NCBI GenBank assembly: GCA_937928295.1 | Contig: CALEYY010000294.1 | Coordinates: forward strand, 1-7,999 | Source: an uncultured Moraxellaceae bacterium | Lineage (GTDB): Bacteria > Pseudomonadota > Gammaproteobacteria > Pseudomonadales > Moraxellaceae | Length of the DNA stretch: 7,999 bases | Direction of reading: 5' to 3' | Made by a program: the position numbers and the translations under genes | The notes under the pieces: generated by a model | What the model was told of the DNA's origin: nothing | Database searches by the model: none | Seen by the model: only the letters and a program-made list of their open reading frames with translations | Shown: positions 1-5,041 of the stretch, piece by piece | Layout of the letters: each line of letters starts with the position of its first letter | How positions within the stretch are numbered: the first letter of the stretch is position 1

Positions 1-568
1 GCGGAGGGGGGTCAAACGATTCGGGCGGCACAAACAACACGTTTGCCATGTCATAGCGCCACTGCAACATCACACTGAGGCGGCCATAGTCACCGCTGCT
101 GGGCGAGGCCACCATGCGGTCAATCACTTCTTTTTGAAGCATGAAGTGTTGGTCTTGTACCGCGTCCACATGATCTAGCAAATGGAACAAGATCGGCGAT
201 GAAATGTTGTACGGCAGGTTGCCGACGACACGAAGTTTGGCAACCCCAAGGCTTGCGGCAAGTTGCGTGAAATCAACCCGCAACACATCCGATTCAATGA
301 CGTGCAGCTGCGGATGTTCACGCAGGCGCAACGCCAAGTCGCGATCGAGTTCAATCACGTTGAGGCGTCCTAAACGCTCTACCAAAGGTTGCGTCAGTGC
401 CGCGAGGCCTGGGCCGATTTCGACCACATTCTGCTCGCTGCCGGGCTGAAAGCTGGCGACGATCTGCTGAATCACGCGGTCGTCGCTGAGAAAGTTCTGG
501 CCGAAGCGTTTGCGCGCGACATGACCTTCAACAACGCGACTGCCTTTCTTGCCCTGCGGATGACTCAT
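1..568 (-). CDS. rsmA: 16S rRNA (adenine1518/1519-N6)-dimethyltransferase RsmA/KsgA, N-terminal part (runs off the window)
   Basis: RsmA uses S-adenosylmethionine to dimethylate two adjacent adenines (A1518 and A1519, E. coli numbering) in helix 45 of 16S rRNA during late small-subunit assembly in the cytoplasm. The 189 residues visible here match the family closely. The RKRFGQNFL motif lies at residues 19-27, the SAM-binding motif EIGPGLAALT at 50-59, the acidic VIELDRDLA at 71-79, the catalytic NLPYNIS at 117-123, and FMLQKEVIDR follows. The family is about 270 residues long, so roughly the last 80 lie beyond position 1. The ATG at 568-566 is chosen because its ATGA overlaps the pdxA stop codon and the N-terminal length fits the E. 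coli protein. No Shine-Dalgarno sequence is evident, so translation is probably coupled to pdxA. The identification is secure. Confidence 0.96.
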   Translation of the reverse strand, partial: MSHPQGKKGSRVVEGHVARKRFGQNFLSDDRVIQQIVASFQPGSEQNVVEIGPGLAALTQPLVERLGRLNVIELDRDLALRLREHPQLHVIESDVLRVDFTQLAASLGVAKLRVVGNLPYNISSPILFHLLDHVDAVQDQHFMLQKEVIDRMVASPSSGDYGRLSVMLQWRYDMANVLFVPPESFDPPP

Positions 569-1572
569 GGTGTGTTGCTCATTGTGATGTTGCTACGGGC
601 GTGAATCATGTGGATGGCTTCCTGCACAGCGGCCTGCAGGCTGCCGACTTCGGCCAGCCCGGTGCCGGCCAGCGTCAGTGCCGTGCCGTGATCGACCGAG
701 GTGCGGATGATCGGCAGGCCGAGCGTGATATTCACGGCCTCGCCAAAGCCGGCGTGCTTGAGCACGGGCAGGCCCTGATCGTGGTACATCGCGAGCACGG
801 CATCGGCTCCGGCGAGCAGGCGCGGCGTGAACAGCGTGTCTGCCGGCAGCGGGCCGGACAAATTCATGCCGGTGGCGCGCAGGGCATTCAGCGTGGGTGT
901 GATGACTTCGATTTCTTCGCGGCCGAGGTGGCCGGACTCGCCGGCATGCGGGTTCAGCCCGGCGACCAGAATATGCGGATTGGCGATACCGAACTTCGTG
1001 CGCAGGTCATCGTGCAGAATGCCCAGTACTTGCGTCAGGCGTTCCGGGGTGATGGCGTCCGGCACATCGCGCAGCGGCAGATGCGTGGTGGCGAGCGCCA
1101 CGCGCAGGCCGGGGCAGGCCAGCATCATGACCACACGCGGCACGGCGCAGCGTTCTTGCAGGTATTCGGTGTGGCCGCTGAAGGCGATGCCGGCGTCGTT
1201 GATCACGGACTTCTGCACCGGTGCCGTGATCATGGCGGCAAACTCGCCGCTCAGGCAGCCATCGCAGGCACGATCCAGTGTGGCGAGCACGGCGCGGGCA
1301 TTGTTCACATCGAGCTGGCCTGGCGTTTCTTCGTGAGCGAGCGCCACATGCGCGACTTTCAGCGTGCCGGCCACATGCGCGACAGCGGGCGTCGAGGCAT
1401 CGTGCGGCAGCAGCTGCAAGGGCAGGTTCAAGCGTTGTGCAGCGCGGGTCAGCAGGGTAGTGTCAGTAATCGCGACCAGCTCGGCAGGCCAGGCGGACTG
1501 TGCGAGCATGACCAGCAGATCTGGGCCGATGCCAGCGGGTTCGCCTGGAGTCAGTGCAAGTCGGGGGATCAT
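565..1572 (-). CDS. pdxA: 4-hydroxythreonine-4-phosphate dehydrogenase PdxA
   Basis: PdxA oxidises 4-phosphohydroxy-L-threonine with NAD+. The product decarboxylates to 3-amino-2-oxopropyl phosphate, which PdxJ condenses with deoxyxylulose 5-phosphate to make pyridoxine 5'-phosphate (vitamin B6). It is a cytoplasmic, metal-dependent homodimer. The protein opens with LALTPGEPAGIGPD and contains GEFAAMITAPV, SGHTEYLQER, ALATTHLPLRD, GLNPHAGE, GPLPADTLF, MYHDQGLPVLKHAGFG and RTSVDHGTA. The three metal-binding histidines lie in TTHLPL, NPHAGE and YHDQG (His164, 209 and 264 from this start). The ATG at 1572 gives 335 residues and places exactly seven residues before TPGEPAG, as I recall for the Pseudomonas proteins. 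A GTG at 1584 would add four residues, but the nearby AGGA is too close to serve it. That AGGA is a rather distant 13 nt from the ATG. The gene overlaps rsmA by 4 nt and is separated from surA by the two-component operon. Confidence 0.96.
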   Translation of the reverse strand: MIPRLALTPGEPAGIGPDLLVMLAQSAWPAELVAITDTTLLTRAAQRLNLPLQLLPHDASTPAVAHVAGTLKVAHVALAHEETPGQLDVNNARAVLATLDRACDGCLSGEFAAMITAPVQKSVINDAGIAFSGHTEYLQERCAVPRVVMMLACPGLRVALATTHLPLRDVPDAITPERLTQVLGILHDDLRTKFGIANPHILVAGLNPHAGESGHLGREEIEVITPTLNALRATGMNLSGPLPADTLFTPRLLAGADAVLAMYHDQGLPVLKHAGFGEAVNITLGLPIIRTSVDHGTALTLAGTGLAEVGSLQAAVQEAIHMIHARSNITMSNTP

Positions 1573-1592
1573 CAGAGAGGTCACATCCTAGG

Positions 1593-1659
1593 CGTCGGTC
1601 GTCCACTCTATTGTGCCATAGTTGTGATATAGCCAACCTAAGAGGAGTGGACACCGACG
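1593..1659. repeat. Imperfect inverted repeat, about 15 bp arms, near the pdxA start
   Basis: The left arm, 1593-1608, is CGTCGGTCGTCCACTC. The right arm, 1645-1659, is GAGTGGACACCGACG. They are reverse complements except for one extra base in the left arm, and 36 bp lie between them. The right arm overlaps a perfect palindrome CCGACGTCGG at 1654-1663. The repeat could be a transcription-factor operator, a hairpin in the pdxA leader RNA, or a relic of a mobile-element end. No transposase lies nearby, so the operator or hairpin reading is preferred. The symmetry is seen directly; the function is not known. Confidence 0.6.
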
Positions 1660-1718
1660 TCGGACGCGCAGTAACAGGAGCTTGCCGCATAAGCCTTGTC
1701 ACAGGTTCCCAGGGGTCC

Positions 1719-1760
1719 GGTTGACGCTGCTGGGTACAATTGGCATTGTCGGCGTCGACC
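1719..1760 (+). promoter_or_regulatory. Candidate promoter embedded in a dyad, upstream of the histidine kinase
   Basis: TTGACG at 1721-1726 (five of six matches to the sigma-70 -35 box) is followed after 17 bp by CATTGT at 1744-1749. That is a weak -10 box, but it keeps the important A at position 2 and T at position 6. The element sits inside a dyad: GGTTGACGC (1719-1727) is complementary, with one mismatch, to GCGTCGACC (1752-1760). A smaller dyad, ACAAT-TGGC-ATTGT (1736-1749), lies within it. A repressor or the operon's own response regulator could bind here. The promoter call is tentative because of the weak -10. Confidence 0.35.
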
Positions 1761-1801
1761 TTGATGCAGCCAAGTAAAGATCCCGTAAAACTTCTGCTGC
1801 G

Positions 1802-2929
1802 ATGCCCTGGAGAAATGCCATCCACCGTTTTTGGATTCGTGCCCAGCCTTATGTCATCGCCATGCTTGCCGTTGCGATGGCCAGTGCCGTGGCATGGCTG
1901 CTGCAAGGCTATGTGTCGCTGCCGAATCTGGTGCTGCTGTTCATGCTCGCTGTGGTTGCCGTCGCCTTCGTTACCGACGGCCGTGCTGCCATGCTGGCCT
2001 CGGTGCTGGCGAGTCTGGCCTATGCCGGTTTGTACTTGCCGATCGGCTATCTGGATGCTGCCGAGCTCAGCCAGTATGTGATCACGGCCGTGATCACCAT
2101 GGCCATGAGCCTGTTCATCAGCCAGCTCACCACGCGCTGGCGCGACAAGGCGCTGGAGTCGGCCGAGCGTGCCCGTGAGCTGGATCGGCTGTATCGCTAT
2201 ACCCGCGAGCTGGAAACCGAGCGCCTGCGCAACTCGGTGCTGAGCGCGCTTTCGCATGATTTGCGCACGCCGCTGGCGGGCCTCATTGGCGCGTCGTCAT
2301 CGCTCATGTCGGATGAGGTGACGCTGACCACCGAGGCTCGGCAAGAGCTGGCTAGCCTGATTTATGACGAGTCGCGGCGCATGCAGGCGCTGGTGGAGAA
2401 TCTGCTGGAGCTGGCCCGACTGGAGTCTGGCCCGGTCACGCTGCAGCAAGACTGGCAGGCGCTGGATGAAATCATTGGCGCGGTATTGCCGCCGTGGCGC
2501 AAGCAGCTGGCACCGCGCACCTTGATCCTGAGTCTGCCGGACGACTTGCCGCTGCTCCGCTTTGATCCGCGTCTGATCGAGCGCGTGCTGGTGAACCTGC
2601 TGGAGAACATCGGCAAATACACGCCGGCAGAAACACAGGTGATGATTTCGGCGCAGGCATTCGAGGATAGAGTCGAGCTGGCGATTGCCGACAACGGGCC
2701 GGGCTTTTGTGAGAATCCGGATCAGCTTTTCCAGAAATTCTATCGCGGCGACAGTGCCGGCCCGATACCGGGCGCCGGCCTAGGGCTGGCCATTTGCCGA
2801 GCCATTCTGGAGGCGCATCATGGCCATATTCGGGCCGAGCTGGCGGTGCCGCACGGTGCTATTTTTACCTTGAGCCTGCCGCGTCCGGCGCAGGCCTTTC
2901 CACTGCTGCGCGATGAGGACGCCTCATGA
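1802..2929 (+). CDS. Short KdpD-like membrane sensor histidine kinase (DUF4118-HisKA-HATPase)
   Basis: This is an inner-membrane sensor kinase of 375 residues that should autophosphorylate and pass phosphate to the regulator encoded next. Four hydrophobic helices (about 17-35, 42-58, 63-80 and 90-108) resemble the DUF4118 membrane domain of KdpD. A charged, probably coiled linker (111-142) joins them to the dimerisation domain with the H-box SALSHDLRTPLAG (phospho-acceptor His152). The ATPase domain has the N-box NLLENIGKYTP (265-275), G1 DNGPG (297-301), F-box FQKFYRG (310-316) and G2 GAGLGLAICRAI (324-335). The H-box and ATP-site wording is typical of KdpD. However, the N-terminal KdpD and Usp domains are absent and no GAF domain fits in the linker. 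E. coli KdpD has about 894 residues. The aromatic/proline stretch I expect in DUF4118 is weak here. The ATG at 1802 is the first possible start after an in-frame stop at 1775-1777, and it has no clear ribosome-binding site. The signal sensed is unknown; potassium is only a family-based guess. Confidence 0.92.
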   Translation: MPWRNAIHRFWIRAQPYVIAMLAVAMASAVAWLLQGYVSLPNLVLLFMLAVVAVAFVTDGRAAMLASVLASLAYAGLYLPIGYLDAAELSQYVITAVITMAMSLFISQLTTRWRDKALESAERARELDRLYRYTRELETERLRNSVLSALSHDLRTPLAGLIGASSSLMSDEVTLTTEARQELASLIYDESRRMQALVENLLELARLESGPVTLQQDWQALDEIIGAVLPPWRKQLAPRTLILSLPDDLPLLRFDPRLIERVLVNLLENIGKYTPAETQVMISAQAFEDRVELAIADNGPGFCENPDQLFQKFYRGDSAGPIPGAGLGLAICRAILEAHHGHIRAELAVPHGAIFTLSLPRPAQAFPLLRDEDAS

Positions 2930-3609
2930 GTGTCGATATTCTCATTGTTGAAGACGACCCCAGCTTGTCGCGTTTTCTGTCTACGACGCTGACGGCGCAA
3001 GGTTACGCCGTGACCACGGCCATGCGCGCCGACGAGGCCTTGGCGCGTGTGGCGCTGGATGATCCCGCGCTAATTCTGCTCGACCTCGGCCTGCCCGATG
3101 GCGATGGCCTGCTCTTGCTGCCGCAGCTGAAGGCGCGTTGTGATGCGCAGGTGGTGGTGGTGTCGGCGAGAGCACAGGAGAGCGACAAGATCAGCGCACT
3201 GGATGCCGGCGCCGAGGATTATCTGACCAAGCCATTCAGCGTGGCTGAGTTGCTGGCGCGCGTGCGTGTGGCGCAGCGCCGGCGGCTGGAGGCGGCACCT
3301 GTTGCCCAGCAATATGCTGTTGGCGATTTGCGCGTGGACCTGGAAAAGCACCAGGTCTGGCTGGCGGATGAGGCGGTGAGGTTGACGCCGAAGGAGTTCC
3401 AGCTATTGGCCATCCTGGCGCAGTCGCGGGGTTGCGTGGTGACACATGCGCAGCTGCTGCAGGCCATCTGGGGCAGGCATCACAGCGATGACACGCACTA
3501 TTTACGCATCTACCTGCGTCAGCTGCGGCAGAAGATCGAACCGAACCCGAGTGAGCCGCGTTATCTGCTCACCGAACCTGGTGTTGGCTACCGGCTCGCC
3601 GATGCGTAG
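2926..3609 (+). CDS. KdpE-like OmpR-family response regulator
   Basis: This is a cytoplasmic DNA-binding regulator of 227 residues, the expected partner of the preceding kinase. The receiver domain (about 1-118) has the acidic pocket in IVEDDP (Glu9, Asp10, Asp11), the phospho-acceptor Asp53 in LLDLGLPDGDG, Ser80 in VVSAR, and Lys102 in LTKPF. The winged-helix domain (about 128-225) includes LTPKEFQLLAIL, the recognition region around THYLRIYLRQLRQKIE, and the C-terminal wing RYLLTEPGVGYRL. SARAQESDKISALDAGAEDYL and HYLRIY are characteristic of KdpE. The ATG lies in an ATGA overlap with the kinase stop, and GAGGA sits 6 nt upstream (2915-2919), so the two are co-translated. No kdpFABC operon is in the window, so the target genes are unknown. 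Autoregulation through the dyads in the upstream intergenic region is possible. Confidence 0.94.
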   Translation: MSVDILIVEDDPSLSRFLSTTLTAQGYAVTTAMRADEALARVALDDPALILLDLGLPDGDGLLLLPQLKARCDAQVVVVSARAQESDKISALDAGAEDYLTKPFSVAELLARVRVAQRRRLEAAPVAQQYAVGDLRVDLEKHQVWLADEAVRLTPKEFQLLAILAQSRGCVVTHAQLLQAIWGRHHSDDTHYLRIYLRQLRQKIEPNPSEPRYLLTEPGVGYRLADA

Positions 3610-3620
3610 CCGATAGCCAA
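3584..3620. terminator. Hairpin spanning the response-regulator stop codon, possible terminator between convergent genes
   Basis: TTGGCTACCGGCT (3584-3596) pairs with AGCCGATAGCCAA (3608-3620). The result is a 13-bp stem with a single C/A mismatch. CGC/GCG inside the 11-nt loop could extend the stem. It covers the last codons and the TAG of the regulator gene and ends 17 bp before the surA stop. Neither strand has a run of T after the stem, so it is not a classical intrinsic terminator. It could still protect the mRNA 3' end or slow polymerase arriving from either side. Confidence 0.45.
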
Positions 3621-3637
3621 ACCGTCAAGCAGCCAGA

Positions 3638-5041
3638 TTAGCGACCGCCGCGATAATCCACATAAGCTTCCGAGCGCAGCTCACGCAGCCAAGCACCCAG
3701 CTCTTCGTCGTAGGCGCGGGCAAACAGAATCTGGCGGGCACGATCCTTCAGGATGCTGTCGCGCATGTCTTGCTTGCGCTCGCCTTCAACCCGGAGGATG
3801 TGCCAGCCGAAGCTGCTCAGGAATGGCGCGCTGATTTCGCCGATGGCCGTCTTGCCGATGCTGCGATCAAACTCCGGCACCATGTCGCCAGGGGAAACCC
3901 AGCCCAGATCGCCGCCTTTCACGGCCGAGCCTGGATCTTGCGATTGCAGGCGGGCCAGCTCGGCAAAGTCCGCGCCGTTTTTCAGCTGGCGGTAGATACC
4001 ATCCATGATCTGGCGCACATCATCGCTGGACTGCAAGTCGTTCGGACGCATCAGAATGTGACGAACCTGGCGTTGCGTGACCACGGTAGTTGGCGCGGGC
4101 GGTGGTGGCGGCAGGATGGCTTCGGGCTCTTTCAGCTCGCGACGATCCAGCAGCCAAAGCAGATGCCAGCCGCGCGGCGAGCGTACCAATCCAGGTTCGC
4201 TGCCAGCGACACGCTGCTTAATAGGCTCAATCAGCAGAGATGGCATGTCTTCGATTGCGCGCCAGCCCAGCGGCTCAATAGCCGCTTCATTGGCCTTGCC
4301 CTTGAGGCTATCGATGGTTTCTTCCGGTGATAAGCCTTTGCGCTGTGCGGCCAGCAAGCGCTCGGCCATCGTGGTCAGCTCTAGCTGCTTGCGCGGTGAC
4401 GCATCATCTTCCATGGGCACCAAAATCTGGGTAACCAGGAACTGTGGAATAGCCGGCTTTACCACAACAGGCGCTGGCTTTTCGGCAGGTTTCAGCTGTT
4501 CATCGAGCTGACGGTTCAGCTCGCTACCGGCAGGTGTAGAGAGCAGTTGAGCAATATCAGCATCGGTAATGCGAATGCGTTCACCCATTCGGCGTTGGCG
4601 CAATCGTTCAATGATCTGCTCGCGCTCAACAGCGCTACGCACGTTTGCAAAGCTGGTGCCGGGCGTGCTGTCGAGCTTGCTGCGAAACTTGTCCAATGTC
4701 ATGCCATTTTGTCGTGCCATGGTGGTCAGCGTGGCAATCACGGCATTGTCATCGGCGCGGATACCATTGCGCTCGGCCAACTGCATTTGCAGTGTTTCTA
4801 GGATGAGTTGCTCACGCGCTTGTTGACGCAATATTTTTTCATCAGGCACAGCTGCTTTGCGTTGCTCAGCTTGAAAGCGCAGGTCGCTGATGCGTGAGTC
4901 CACATCCGAATTCAGAATGACGCCATCATTCACAATGATGGCGATTTGATCGATGGGCTCTGCAGCAGCCACGGCTTCAAGTGATAGAGCTGACAGACAT
5001 AGCGCTGATGTACACAGCAAGGTCGAGAGTGGGCGCCACAT
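3638..5041 (-). CDS. surA: Periplasmic chaperone / peptidyl-prolyl isomerase SurA
   Basis: SurA escorts unfolded outer-membrane beta-barrel proteins, including LptD, across the periplasm to the BAM complex. The protein has 467 residues (E. coli: 428). It has a signal peptide with likely cleavage after Ala27 (VAAA-EP), then the chaperone domain (about 29-180: DQIAIIVNDGVILNSDVD, QQAREQLILETLQMQLAE, ADIAQLL). Two parvulin domains follow, at about 198-300 and 325-425. The first is degenerate: the usual S/N-H-I-L entry is TQIL (Gln205). The second keeps RHIL, GGDLGWVSPGDMVPEF and FGWHILRVEGER and is likely the active one. Proline-rich linkers at 184-199 and 305-318 separate the domains and account for part of the extra length. 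The ATG overlaps the lptD stop (TAATG), with GAGGA (minus strand, 5055-5051) as ribosome-binding site. The gene is convergent with the response regulator, with a 28-bp gap. Confidence 0.96.
   Translation of the reverse strand: MWRPLSTLLCTSALCLSALSLEAVAAAEPIDQIAIIVNDGVILNSDVDSRISDLRFQAEQRKAAVPDEKILRQQAREQLILETLQMQLAERNGIRADDNAVIATLTTMARQNGMTLDKFRSKLDSTPGTSFANVRSAVEREQIIERLRQRRMGERIRITDADIAQLLSTPAGSELNRQLDEQLKPAEKPAPVVVKPAIPQFLVTQILVPMEDDASPRKQLELTTMAERLLAAQRKGLSPEETIDSLKGKANEAAIEPLGWRAIEDMPSLLIEPIKQRVAGSEPGLVRSPRGWHLLWLLDRRELKEPEAILPPPPPAPTTVVTQRQVRHILMRPNDLQSSDDVRQIMDGIYRQLKNGADFAELARLQSQDPGSAVKGGDLGWVSPGDMVPEFDRSIGKTAIGEISAPFLSSFGWHILRVEGERKQDMRDSILKDRARQILFARAYDEELGAWLRELRSEAYVDYRGGR

Larger units (their letters stand above)
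1573..1801. promoter_or_regulatory. Divergent intergenic region between pdxA (minus) and the histidine kinase operon (plus)
   Basis: This stretch of about 230 bp contains no credible gene. It must carry the promoter for pdxA-rsmA, because the upstream surA gene does not adjoin them, and the promoter for the kinase-regulator operon. It contains an interrupted inverted repeat (1593-1608 with 1645-1659), a perfect 10-bp palindrome CCGACGTCGG (1654-1663), and a second dyad (1719-1727 with 1752-1760) around a candidate plus-strand promoter. On the minus strand the best match I found is TTGGCT (1636-1631) with CACAAT (1615-1610). Their spacing is only 15 bp, so the pdxA promoter is not fixed. The regulatory role is inferred from gene orientation. 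Confidence 0.7.

Noticed and set aside
1604..1619. TGGCAC on the minus strand upstream of pdxA as a sigma-54 -24 box
   Set aside because: The expected TTGC -12 element at the required spacing is absent (AGTGG instead).
601..1632. Long plus-strand open frame (343 codons) lying antisense over almost all of pdxA
   Set aside because: Its His/Gln/Gly/Arg-rich translation resembles no protein I know, and it mirrors the high-GC pdxA coding strand. pdxA has all its family motifs, so this is a shadow frame.
1463..2257. Minus-strand open frame (264 codons) across the pdxA start, the intergenic region and the kinase N-terminus
   Set aside because: The product is low-complexity and overlaps two convincing genes in other frames. 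No recognisable motif or ribosome-binding site supports it.
1802..3609. Calling the two-component pair kdpD and kdpE outright
   Set aside because: Sequence wording is KdpDE-like, but the kinase lacks the KdpD and Usp domains and kdpFABC is not present, so potassium control cannot be asserted.
1629..3620. 8-bp direct repeat ATAGCCAA at 1629-1636 and 3613-3620, bracketing the two-component operon like a target-site duplication
   Set aside because: An 8-base match between two roughly 100-bp regions is not unlikely by chance. The right copy is also explained as an arm of the hairpin over the regulator stop codon. No transposase or matching terminal repeats are present.
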